Below, one piece after another: positions 1 through 6,712 of a stretch of DNA of 11,742 bases. Positions within the stretch are counted from its first letter, which is position 1. Every line of letters begins with the position of its first letter. Both the position numbers and the translations under genes were made by a program. The DNA is taken from contig JBDROB010000065.1 of NCBI GenBank assembly GCA_043810355.1, positions 1-11,742 on the forward strand, written 5' to 3'. Below the pieces are notes generated by a model that did not search any database, was not told the DNA's origin, and saw nothing but the letters and a program-made list of their open reading frames with translations. This DNA comes from JAZDHV01 sp043810355 (GTDB lineage: Archaea; Nanobdellota; Nanobdellia; Woesearchaeales; JAGVYU01).

Positions 1-69
1 AAATATACCACTGGTCTACATGACCAGTGGACAATAGTCCGCAATCCATTTTTGGAAGGCGGTATATTT
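1..69. other. Structured non-coding element, possible three-way junction
   Basis: No gene is visible here, but the stretch folds on itself compactly. Bases 1-7 pair with 63-69 (7 bp). Bases 8-16 pair perfectly with 22-30 (9-bp hairpin, loop TACAT). Bases 39-42 pair with 59-62 and 45-47 with 54-56 around a small internal loop. Together this makes a closed three-way junction. A 10-bp perfect palindrome (72-81) follows directly. The element could be a structured RNA, on either strand, or the end of a non-autonomous mobile element. I do not recognise an RNA family. The pairing is read directly from the sequence; its function is unknown. Confidence 0.5.
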
Positions 70-80
70 CTGAGCATGCT

Positions 81-148
81 CAAAGTCGGCAGGGTGAGCG
101 AAGCGAACATGCCGCCAGTCTATTGACTGGTGGTCCCTGCCGACTTTG
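81..148. repeat. GC-rich long inverted repeat with nested hairpin
   Basis: Bases 81-94 are the exact reverse complement of 135-148 (14 bp). Inside, 112-120 pairs with 125-133 (nine pairs, one of them G-U) around the loop TATT. By hand count the 68-base unit is about 59% G+C, far above the AT-rich surroundings. It lies just beyond the stop of the minus-strand gene at 192, so it might also act as a 3'-end structure, though it lacks a T-run in that direction. A structured RNA or a small palindromic mobile element (MITE-like) are the alternatives. Confidence 0.6.
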
Positions 149-191
149 ACATCATTAATAATAGCTCTCCAATGATTATGTTTCAGTATCC

Positions 192-449
192 TTATAATAT
201 CTCAGTCTTCGGCACCCTCTCGACCTTTGTCACTTTCTCAATCTCCTGTAGCCTTTGCTCAATCCCATTCACCTCTCCATGATACCTGACATGAAGATAA
301 TTCACATGCCTGAATGTCTGGATTGTTGCTGGGATGTATTCAGCGCCTTGAGATATCAGTCCAATCAGTCCTCTTAACACATCTTCACAATCTTCTGCTC
401 CTTTATATTTCAGATAATATTCTCCTATCATGTATTCGTCTTGTTCCAT
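192..449 (-). CDS. 85-aa hypothetical protein, possible protease propeptide-like partner
   Basis: I do not recognise a named family. The start is the ATG at 449: it overlaps the stop of the upstream protease gene (TAATG arrangement) and has a GGAGG 8 nt upstream. An in-frame ATG at 464 would place the Shine-Dalgarno inside the gene, so it is less likely. The product is acidic and soluble with no signal peptide or membrane segment. By eye its secondary structure order is strand-helix-strand-strand-helix-strand, the order found in the ferredoxin-like I9 propeptide of subtilases. The C-terminal part (VNYLHVRYHG, then a helix, then VTKVERV) loosely resembles an I9 C-terminus. Translational coupling to a subtilisin-like protease makes an inhibitor, chaperone or adaptor role attractive, but that is inference. 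Confidence 0.75.
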   Translation of the reverse strand: MEQDEYMIGEYYLKYKGAEDCEDVLRGLIGLISQGAEYIPATIQTFRHVNYLHVRYHGEVNGIEQRLQEIEKVTKVERVPKTEIL

Positions 450-2332
450 TATGCTGCCCTCCATTTTCTTTTTCTTAAATTTTGCTCAATTAAAAGATCA
501 GCTCTGACTAATCCAGAGCCATACAAATCATTTTCACCAAGCCTTTCTGCAGATTTTTTCATCCTATCCTCTATGTCGCTTTGGTGATAATATGAGACTC
601 CTAATGCGCAGACTCCTGCAACATGAGGACTTGCCATTGATGTCCCTGATATCACATTGTATGCATTGCCAGGCCATGCCGAGAATATGTTGACTCCAGG
701 TGCACTCAGGTCAAGAGTGTCGCATATGTTGCTGAATTCTGCATGCTCATTGTCTTTGTCAACTGCAGCGACGCTTATGACACCTGGATATGAGGCTGGA
801 TAGCTTCTTCCGAATCCCTCATTGCCAGCTGCTGCCACCAATAAGATTCCGCTTTCAGCCGCGTACCTGCACAGCTCTTCGCCAATACTGGTTGAGTAGC
901 TGCTTCCTAAACTCATGTTGAGGACATCAATATCATTGTCAATGCACCATTCAATCCCTTGGTTTACCAATACTTCTGATCCAAAACCTTCGTCACTCAA
1001 TACTTTCACTGCATAAAGATTGATTCCTGGAGCAATCCCTGTCCCTTTTCCTGATATTGTCCCGCTCACATGCGTACCATGGCCAGTGCCGTCAAAAGGT
1101 TTTTCATTTCCATCTACAAAATTATACCCTCCACAATAGATGTCCTTGATCTCAAAATGCCTGTTGTCGATTCCAGTGTCAATGACTGCAACATTCACAC
1201 CTTCCCCTGATGTTTCTTTCTGGGCTATATATGCTCCTATGTTCTCAAGGTTCCAGAGCCTTCCTGAATTTTTCTTTGCTTTTCTTATTTTTATAGGACT
1301 TATCCTTATCTCGCCTGAATCATCTTTTCCAGCAAGCATTTCAGGTATGCAGTATACTACTGCAGGTCTCAGGGTAAAATTCCTGATGTTTGAGAGGCTG
1401 TAGAATTCCTGATTGATTGCTTGTATCAGTCTCACGCTTTCATCTGTTGCACATACAATTGAGATGCATCCAGCATATTTTAATGTCAATCCTCTTATTC
1501 CAAATGTCCTCTCTAATCTATATGCAATCTCTTCTCTTTGTTCTTTTTTCTTCTGCCCTGGAATCTCCAGGACAAGATCTGTTGTTTCTCTTCTGCTATA
1601 ATCGCTTGCAAGATCAAAAAAAGCTTCTCTTGCTTTGCTCACTCTTCTAAAAAGATTTGCCTTACTTTTCCTTTGTTCTGGTTTTTTTCTTGGACTTTTA
1701 CTTAATCTTTCATATTTTTTTTCAATCTTTGACAATTCTCTGTTAAGATCAAGATTATTGATGAATCCATATTCATGCCCTATGTATCCAGATATCAATC
1801 TTTGGACTAAATCAGTTGCATTAGGTTTTTCTATTAGACTTCTGAATAATTGGTATGCTCTGTCATTGATTCTTTTTTTTGTGTCATTTATCCTTGAGAA
1901 TAATCCAATATATTCTGGAGGGCCTGAAGTAATCTCAACCATTGGATCATAAATTGTTTTTGTTCCATACTTTGATATGAATCCGAATTGGTTGCATTTA
2001 GAGAGATATTTAATGTTTTGGCCAATTGTCTTTCTGGTTCTTTGTCTTGTCCCTACATCTACTTCAAAACAATCTGTTTTTTTACCCTCTTTAAAAAAAA
2101 TTGTAACATTTGGCTTTTTCTTGTCCTTTTTTGTGGCTTTCTCTAATTTTTTTACAATAGAATCAAGGGTAGGAGTACTCTCTGATCTCGACATGCTTTC
2201 AAGAGCTCCAATCAATCCTATTGACCTAGAATCAGTTGTGACTATTACATTTCCTGCTCTATATAATGCCTGATAACTGCTATCAACACCTACATACAGT
2301 ATTCCATTTTTTTCAATTGCTGATTGATACAT
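449..2332 (-). CDS. Subtilisin-family (S8) serine protease, no signal peptide, large N-terminal extension
   Basis: The 627-aa product carries the full S8 catalytic set: Asp385 in VAVIDTG, His418 in GHGTHVSG, Ser565 in SGTSMASPH, and oxyanion Asn504 in AAGNEG. The catalytic domain spans about 360-620. Just before it, about 250-325, a strand-helix-strand-strand-helix pattern fits an I9-like intramolecular propeptide. Residues 1-245 match nothing I recognise; they include a Lys/Arg-rich, probably helical stretch (about 200-245). The N-terminus is not a signal peptide and no membrane segment is visible, so a cytosolic protease is inferred, unlike most archaeal subtilases, which are exported. The ATG at 2332 lies about 26 nt from a TTTTAA box (leaderless). 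The gene overlaps the downstream 85-aa gene by one base. Protease identity is very secure; substrate unknown. Confidence 0.95.
   Translation of the reverse strand: MYQSAIEKNGILYVGVDSSYQALYRAGNVIVTTDSRSIGLIGALESMSRSESTPTLDSIVKKLEKATKKDKKKPNVTIFFKEGKKTDCFEVDVGTRQRTRKTIGQNIKYLSKCNQFGFISKYGTKTIYDPMVEITSGPPEYIGLFSRINDTKKRINDRAYQLFRSLIEKPNATDLVQRLISGYIGHEYGFINNLDLNRELSKIEKKYERLSKSPRKKPEQRKSKANLFRRVSKAREAFFDLASDYSRRETTDLVLEIPGQKKKEQREEIAYRLERTFGIRGLTLKYAGCISIVCATDESVRLIQAINQEFYSLSNIRNFTLRPAVVYCIPEMLAGKDDSGEIRISPIKIRKAKKNSGRLWNLENIGAYIAQKETSGEGVNVAVIDTGIDNRHFEIKDIYCGGYNFVDGNEKPFDGTGHGTHVSGTISGKGTGIAPGINLYAVKVLSDEGFGSEVLVNQGIEWCIDNDIDVLNMSLGSSYSTSIGEELCRYAAESGILLVAAAGNEGFGRSYPASYPGVISVAAVDKDNEHAEFSNICDTLDLSAPGVNIFSAWPGNAYNVISGTSMASPHVAGVCALGVSYYHQSDIEDRMKKSAERLGENDLYGSGLVRADLLIEQNLRKRKWRAA
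458..462 (-). promoter_or_regulatory. Shine-Dalgarno of the 85-aa gene
   Basis: GGAGG on the minus strand lies 8 nt before the ATG at 449 and inside the last codons of the protease gene. It decides the start at 449 over the in-frame ATG at 464, and suggests translation of the small gene follows that of the protease. Confidence 0.7.
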
Positions 2333-2347
2333 GCATTTTTCATTGTC

Positions 2348-2361
2348 ATAGGTCCTTAAAA
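2348..2361 (-). promoter_or_regulatory. Putative promoter of the protease operon
   Basis: On the minus strand, TTTTAAGGACCTAT begins 29 nt before the protease ATG, at the distance expected for an archaeal TATA box driving a leaderless transcript. The same 14 bases occur at 6644-6657 upstream of another operon. The TATA part (TTTTAA) is weak. Confidence 0.4.
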
Positions 2362-2419
2362 TGCGTTTACGAGAAATTTTCGGAGGATTTTTTCAGAAAT
2401 TGAATATGTTCTGGATGCA

Positions 2420-2439
2420 CTAAAAAGTTTTCAAAAAAA
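2420..2439 (-). terminator. T-rich 3' end of the bPH2 gene
   Basis: Read on the minus strand, this holds a T7 run (2433-2439) and a T5 run (2422-2426 region) 50-70 nt past the stop of the membrane protein gene. Archaeal termination commonly uses such T-runs without a hairpin. It separates that gene from the protease operon promoter. Confidence 0.4.
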
Positions 2440-2491
2440 GAATCATATATTGAAGAATATTTAATATTAACAAAAGATTTGCATTAGATTT

Positions 2492-4948
2492 TCAATAGAA
2501 TCTCTTCAATTGATCATAGAATTGGTTGAATTCTTTCATATCTTTCAGGTTTAATTCCAAATTGCTGCTTCCAGTAGTGAACAACTGGACATTGCCATTA
2601 TTGAACATCTTGTTTAGCATTCCTTGAGTATAGCTGATATGATTTATTTTTCCATAAATGATTGATACCTGTTTTTTATAGAATATTCCTGACTTTGACA
2701 ATATCCTGTAATTCTGTATTATGTATGATCTCATTCTGATGCTCAGATATGTTAAGTATATTATTATAAAATCAAGGATCAGTAATGCAGATCCAAATGT
2801 TAATATTATCATAATATTAAGTGTAACAATTGAGAACAATAAGATGATTGGAAAGAGGAATACTAAATTCAATATTCCTAAAATGATCAATAATGGCACC
2901 ATTGTGTTTCTTGCCATTGGTTTTTCAGTTAAGACATCTTTTGCATATTGGTCAGGCCTATTTTCTATCATGCTTATCTGCTGTGCAGATGGCCTTTTCA
3001 GGAAGATGATATCTATCATGTCATCCTTGATGACAATATTATCTGCATAACTTATAGTGAAACTATTTGATCTCAATGTCTGGTTCTTTCCTTGCCCTAC
3101 TAGGGTCTCTCCTGATACATTAAATGTGATATTTCCTTTTGGTGAGAATGGATATTGGATAGTTGTTATATCCTTGATATTGTCATACAAGATAAAAAAT
3201 TTTTCTCTTATGAATATTCCTCTTGTGAAATAAACATAGGTCTTAAAAAAATCCATTTTTGATCTTTTGTAATATATGCCTCTGTACCATATGATCATTA
3301 TATATAACATTATAATCAGGATTATTGGCAAAAATAAGACTAGATTGATCATGACTGTGATTATTGACAGCAGGATAATGCCTAATACTGCAAAAAATGA
3401 AATAAATAATGTGGCTTTGAAAAAATCCATGATATTGAATATTGAGCCAATATGATATATCCCTTTTTCATCTTCAATCCCTAATTTGGCTATAATATTG
3501 TCTAATAGCCCTTGTCTCTTCTTTATATTCCTGAATTTTATTGATTGAGAAGATCCGATAGACCAGAATTCAACAGTCATTGTGTTGAACAGCATGTCAA
3601 TGATGCTTTCTCTGACAACAATGCCTGTGATATTGTCATTGCTGAACTCAGTATTTTTCTGTGTGATAAAGTCAAATCTCTCCTCTACACTCTGCTTGTT
3701 CACCCTGAATTTTGTAAAAGCCATCCTTATGATATTAGTGACAAATGCAATTCCCAGGAATAATCCTGCATAGAAGATTGCAACGAGTCCTGCTAATGTG
3801 AATATGAGTGATATGATAGCCCCAATTATGACGATGAGAAAAATAACCACTATGGGTATCAGAGTCCTTTTCTTGTCCATTGTCAGCTCTATTGAAAAAG
3901 ATGTCTTTGGAATTGATTTTTTCGCAGTCATTGCCTGCCTTTTCTCAGATGATTTTGCTGGTATTGATTTCTTATCTTCTTTGAAAACTGGTTGTTTCTT
4001 TGAAATCAGGCTGTCAATGGTCTTTTCCATCTTTTCCCCATTGACCATGTTTTTGAAAAGTATCTCCTGTCCAGATCCTTGGCAGCTGATTTTGACATCA
4101 TATAGCCCAAATATCTTATCTATCAAAGTCTGTGTCAATTCTGCATCTGCAAGATTTTCAACTGGGATAAATGAAGAATGTTTTGTAAGAAATCCCTCTG
4201 AATAAGTTATTGTGTCACTATACACATTATAAGCTCTTTTTTTCAAGTCTAAAAATCTTAATATCAAAAATATGATTATTATTGCCAGAATTAAGAATAT
4301 GGCTATCATTATTGGTATTTGGATTCCTGGAGAGATCTTTTTTAATGCATTGAGCCCAGAAGTTGAAGCAGCTCCAAAATATAATAGGAAGATTATGATT
4401 CCTGAGAATGATTTGAAAACCTCAAAAAATGCGCCTAAAGTATTTGGTTTCTCATGCATTATCAGGTTATTTTGTGTCAGCTTGAATCCATTCATCTTCA
4501 TGACCTTCATCATATATTCATACATCTCTTTAGGCCTGTCAAATGAGTTCAATGATATCTCTATTCTTCCGCTTCCAGCAGATTCAATATAGACACTTCC
4601 TGTCCTGAAAATCTTGTTCTCAATAAATGGCAGTATAAGTTTCACATGAGTGATATTTTTTACAATAAGCTCATTCTCAAAATCTGAGAAGATCCCGCCT
4701 CCCTTCATGATGATCTTGTCTGAATAGAACAATATCTTCTGCTTCCTGTATTGGACATTCAGGGAATAAAGGTAGATCAGGATAATTATCATCAATATAA
4801 AAAAAGTGATGACATTTATTGCTGGGATTATTGCAAATGTTATTCCAAGTATTATCAAGAATATGCCTAATGCTATAATAATTGATTTTATGAGGGGATA
4901 ATAGATAAAAGCATTCTTATTTGGCTTTGCCTCATGATAATCTACCAT
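2492..4948 (-). CDS. Membrane protein with five tandem bPH2 (DUF304-like) domains
   Basis: The 818-aa product is five repeats of two membrane helices followed by a bacterial-PH-like domain. Helix pairs lie at about 16-63, 178-233, 362-408, 510-554 and 683-736. The bPH2 domains follow at about 67-153, 238-318, 411-490, 558-650 and 739-816. The diagnostic pattern, a strand with N/D-I, then a hydrophobic helix, then a strand ending GSG/GSS, is clear in domains 1, 2, 3 and 5 (for example FIPVENLADAELTQTLIDKI) and degenerate in 4. A Lys/Ser-rich linker sits after domain 2. bPH2 membrane proteins such as Bacillus YdbS/YdbT are poorly understood and carry one or a few copies. I prefer the ATG at 4948 over an in-frame TTG at 4969, because a TATA box lies about 28 nt upstream of the ATG. 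No catalytic motif is visible; a membrane-organising or stress role is a guess. Confidence 0.9.
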   Translation of the reverse strand: MVDYHEAKPNKNAFIYYPLIKSIIIALGIFLIILGITFAIIPAINVITFFILMIIILIYLYSLNVQYRKQKILFYSDKIIMKGGGIFSDFENELIVKNITHVKLILPFIENKIFRTGSVYIESAGSGRIEISLNSFDRPKEMYEYMMKVMKMNGFKLTQNNLIMHEKPNTLGAFFEVFKSFSGIIIFLLYFGAASTSGLNALKKISPGIQIPIMIAIFLILAIIIIFLILRFLDLKKRAYNVYSDTITYSEGFLTKHSSFIPVENLADAELTQTLIDKIFGLYDVKISCQGSGQEILFKNMVNGEKMEKTIDSLISKKQPVFKEDKKSIPAKSSEKRQAMTAKKSIPKTSFSIELTMDKKRTLIPIVVIFLIVIIGAIISLIFTLAGLVAIFYAGLFLGIAFVTNIIRMAFTKFRVNKQSVEERFDFITQKNTEFSNDNITGIVVRESIIDMLFNTMTVEFWSIGSSQSIKFRNIKKRQGLLDNIIAKLGIEDEKGIYHIGSIFNIMDFFKATLFISFFAVLGIILLSIITVMINLVLFLPIILIIMLYIMIIWYRGIYYKRSKMDFFKTYVYFTRGIFIREKFFILYDNIKDITTIQYPFSPKGNITFNVSGETLVGQGKNQTLRSNSFTISYADNIVIKDDMIDIIFLKRPSAQQISMIENRPDQYAKDVLTEKPMARNTMVPLLIILGILNLVFLFPIILLFSIVTLNIMIILTFGSALLILDFIIIYLTYLSIRMRSYIIQNYRILSKSGIFYKKQVSIIYGKINHISYTQGMLNKMFNNGNVQLFTTGSSNLELNLKDMKEFNQFYDQLKRFY

Positions 4949-4972
4949 ATTAAACAATTCTAATATCAAAAG

Positions 4973-4981
4973 TTTTTAAAT
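4973..4981 (-). promoter_or_regulatory. TATA box of the bPH2 gene
   Basis: ATTTAAAAA on the minus strand is centred about 28 nt before the ATG at 4948. This fits a leaderless transcript and argues against the upstream TTG as start. Confidence 0.55.
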
Positions 4982-5027
4982 CTTTTGTATTGACAACTTT
5001 TCTTTTTCACCTTGTAAAAACCCAAAA

Positions 5028-5035
5028 TTTATATA
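5028..5035 (+). promoter_or_regulatory. BRE/TATA promoter of the DUF1003 gene
   Basis: TTTATATA preceded by an A-rich BRE-like stretch (CCCAAAA) is centred about 27 nt before the ATG at 5058. This is one of the clearest archaeal promoters in the window. It rules out the ATG at 5043, which would lie upstream of the transcript start. Confidence 0.7.
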
Positions 5036-5057
5036 GGAAAATATGTATTTCCCAGTT

Positions 5058-5618
5058 ATGGCAATGAAAAGTGCTAAATCTTCAGATAGAAGAATAAATT
5101 CTCAAAAAACAGGTGCAAACCATAATACTATAAAAAATAATCATAACTATGTTAATAAGAACATTATTCACAAACATTCTAATCATCCTACTTTAGGCCA
5201 AAAACTTACTTATGGGCAAAAGGCTGCAGATTTTATTGCAAAATGGGCAGGCAGCTGGGTTTTCATTATTTTTATGATCATTTTTATGATTGTCTGGATA
5301 ATCTTAAATGTCTTAATGATAAAATACAGGTGGGATGTTTACCCCTTCATACTCCTTAACCTTATCCTATCTGTCTTGGCTGGTATGCAGGCTCCTGTCA
5401 TCTTGATGAGCCAGAACAGGGCTGCAGAAAGGGATAGGATTGTTGCAAGTTATGATTATCAGGTGAACAGGAAAGCTGAGAGGGAGATTCAGCAGATGCA
5501 GCAGGAAGTGAAATTATTGAAAAGGCTGATTTATGAGATACATCATGTGCACAAGGATAAGATCAAAAAGGCAAAGCATAATGATTCAAATCTGAACATT
5601 ATTCTTAAGAATCTTTGA
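5058..5618 (+). CDS. DUF1003 family two-TM membrane protein
   Basis: The 186-aa product shows the hallmark DUF1003 (PF06210) core: the YGQKAADFIAKWAGSW lead-in, TM1 at about 66-88, TM2 at about 96-117, and the conserved PFILLNLILSVLAGMQAP segment followed by MSQNRAAERDR. A charged helical tail (about 122-172), which may form a coiled coil, follows. Residues 1-48 are an Asn/His/Lys-rich low-complexity region, probably disordered. The biochemical function of the family is not known to me. The start at 5058 was chosen from the TATA box spacing. It is divergently transcribed from the bPH2 gene across about 110 bp, so the two membrane-protein genes could be co-regulated, but nothing beyond the shared intergenic region shows this. 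Confidence 0.9.
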   Translation: MAMKSAKSSDRRINSQKTGANHNTIKNNHNYVNKNIIHKHSNHPTLGQKLTYGQKAADFIAKWAGSWVFIIFMIIFMIVWIILNVLMIKYRWDVYPFILLNLILSVLAGMQAPVILMSQNRAAERDRIVASYDYQVNRKAEREIQQMQQEVKLLKRLIYEIHHVHKDKIKKAKHNDSNLNIILKNL

Positions 5619-5695
5619 TTGCTTCTTTGATCGCTCAAATTGGATTCATGCTCTGAATCCTGATGTGATGTGGATTTGAATTATTTGACCTGAGA

Positions 5696-5738
5696 TTTTC
5701 TTTCTTATTTCTTTCTAATATTTCTTATGTCTTTTTTT
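5696..5738 (+). terminator. T-rich terminator of the DUF1003 gene
   Basis: Repeated T-runs, ending in T7 (5732-5738), follow the DUF1003 stop by about 80-120 nt. No stable hairpin is seen. The tract ends just before the 3' end of the convergent HAD gene. Confidence 0.5.
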
Positions 5739-5741
5739 CAA

Positions 5742-6395
5742 CTATTCTTTCTCAGATTCGATGATTTCCAGGATCTTTTCTGGATTTTCAACCATATAAT
5801 CAGCTTTTTTCTCCTCTTCTCCTGTAGGATGTCCCCATGTCACAAAGATTGTTTTTCCCCCAATTGCCTTCCCTGCATTGATGTCATTTATCTTGTCGCC
5901 TATAAAGTAAATGATTTCTCCTTTTTCTTTCAGCTTATTTAGCAATTCCTCATTTGACACGCCTAATTCTGGGGGCTGTCCAAGGACAAAGTCAAAAATG
6001 CTTCTCTTGTCAGCAATCTCAAGCATTCCATCAATTATATCAGTTCTTATTCCGCTTACAATGGCTATCTTCAGGTCTTTTTTCTTCAGTTTCTGGATGA
6101 CATCAAGGATTCCTTCCTGGAATATCTCTGCTTTTCTTTCATTTGCCAGCCCAAGCATGTGATATTTGAAAAAGTTTGAGCTCAGCTCATTCAATCTTTC
6201 TTTTTCCTTTATCCCAGTGTATTTTGAGATTATCTCATTATTGACAGCGTAATGCTCATTTGTTGCCAATGCCTTCTCCAGCCACTCCTGGTCTACTTCT
6301 TTTCCAAGCATTGCAAACCTTCTGTTGCTTGCTTCTTTGGCAATGTCCTTTCTTATCAAAGTCCCTGAAAAATCAAAAACAATTATCTTGTCCAT
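5742..6395 (-). CDS. HAD-superfamily hydrolase (phosphatase-like)
   Basis: The 217-aa product has the four HAD motifs: motif I FDFSGTL with nucleophile Asp8; motif II IAIVSG with Ser114; a motif III lysine probably Lys154 or Lys156; and motif IV IGDKINDI with Asp167 and Asp171. A helical cap lies between motifs I and II (about 15-90), so it is a C1-capped HAD of normal length. The usual second aspartate of motif I (DxDGT), the general acid/base of HAD phosphatases, is Ser10 here. It may therefore be a slow phosphatase, act on an activated substrate, or be a binding protein. The substrate cannot be assigned from sequence. A TTTAAAA-type box about 29 nt upstream suggests a leaderless, monocistronic transcript. 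It is convergent with the DUF1003 gene. Confidence 0.9.
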   Translation of the reverse strand: MDKIIVFDFSGTLIRKDIAKEASNRRFAMLGKEVDQEWLEKALATNEHYAVNNEIISKYTGIKEKERLNELSSNFFKYHMLGLANERKAEIFQEGILDVIQKLKKKDLKIAIVSGIRTDIIDGMLEIADKRSIFDFVLGQPPELGVSNEELLNKLKEKGEIIYFIGDKINDINAGKAIGGKTIFVTWGHPTGEEEKKADYMVENPEKILEIIESEKE

Positions 6396-6419
6396 AATTT
6401 ATGAAAATATAGGAATTAG

Positions 6420-6427
6420 TTTAAAAT
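6420..6427 (-). promoter_or_regulatory. TATA box of the HAD gene
   Basis: ATTTTAAA on the minus strand is centred about 29 nt upstream of the ATG at 6395, consistent with a leaderless mRNA. Confidence 0.5.
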
Positions 6428-6528
6428 CTTTTCTATACTTCAAGCTCTTTCTAAATCTATATATTTTACTTTGTTTGCCCTTGATTTGTAATGCAAAATT
6501 GAATATTATAGAAAAAATCAATAAAAAT

Positions 6529-6560
6529 ATTCCAAACAAACCAAAAACATTCCAAACAAA
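6529..6560. repeat. 12-base direct repeat with 20-base period
   Basis: ATTCCAAACAAA occurs at 6529-6540 and again at 6549-6560, start to start exactly 20 bases, i.e. about two helical turns. It lies about 150-180 bases upstream of the unknown operon and could be a paired regulator site. Chance is possible in AT-rich DNA. Confidence 0.5.
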
Positions 6561-6643
6561 TCACCAAATTCTGAAAATTTTCCATCCAGACCAGAACATA
6601 TTCAGGTTCTCTAAATCTTTTTCGGTTATTTTTGGCATACTGT

Positions 6644-6657
6644 TTTTAAGGACCTAT
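6644..6657 (+). promoter_or_regulatory. Possible promoter element of the unknown operon
   Basis: TTTTAAGGACCTAT is identical to the element before the protease gene (2348-2361, minus strand). Here it lies about 69 nt upstream of the start at 6713, so if it is a TATA box the mRNA would have a leader of about 40 nt, in keeping with the strong Shine-Dalgarno. A closer AT-rich box (GATAAAATAAA, 6673-6683) is an alternative. Confidence 0.3.
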
Positions 6658-6701
6658 ACTATTATGTTTTTTGATAAAATAAAATTAAAAAATTTATGAC
6701 A

Positions 6702-6709
6702 AGGTGATC
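6702..6709 (+). promoter_or_regulatory. Strong Shine-Dalgarno
   Basis: AGGTGATC matches the archaeal anti-Shine-Dalgarno extension GGAGGTGATC and sits just before the ATG at 6713. It also contains an in-frame GTG (6704), which I reject as the start. Confidence 0.7.
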
Positions 6710-6712
6710 AAT

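Larger units (their letters stand above)
6396..6712. other. AT-rich intergenic region with divergent promoters
   Basis: About 317 bases carry no convincing gene. The region holds the HAD promoter (6420-6427), a TATATATTTT box (6459-6468, plus strand) with no open frame at the right distance, the phased 12-base direct repeat (6529-6560), and the shared TTTTAAGGACCTAT element (6644-6657) before the unknown operon. An open frame runs through it on the plus strand, but it begins antisense inside the HAD gene and has low-complexity composition. Confidence 0.7.

Noticed and set aside
1140..2273. Several plus-strand open frames opposite the protease
   Set aside because: They are antisense to a protein with a full set of catalytic motifs and show no family features.
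2721..4592. Plus-strand open frames opposite the bPH2 gene
   Set aside because: Antisense shadows; the minus frame has repeated, conserved domain patterns.
5043..5057. Upstream ATG for the DUF1003 gene
   Set aside because: It is only about 12 nt from the TATA box centre, upstream of any transcript start that box could direct.
5626..5693. C/D-box sRNA-like order: TGATCG, CTGA, TGATGTG, CTGA
   Set aside because: The first C-like box has two mismatches to TGATGA, guide spacers are about 20 nt instead of about 12, and there is no terminal stem.
5571..5738. Intrinsic hairpin terminator after DUF1003
   Set aside because: No stable GC stem precedes the T-runs; only a T-rich archaeal-type terminator is supported.
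6325..6699. Plus-strand open frame of 124 codons
   Set aside because: It starts antisense inside the HAD gene, has Asn/Lys/Phe low-complexity composition from AT-rich DNA, and no ribosome site or promoter at a sensible distance.
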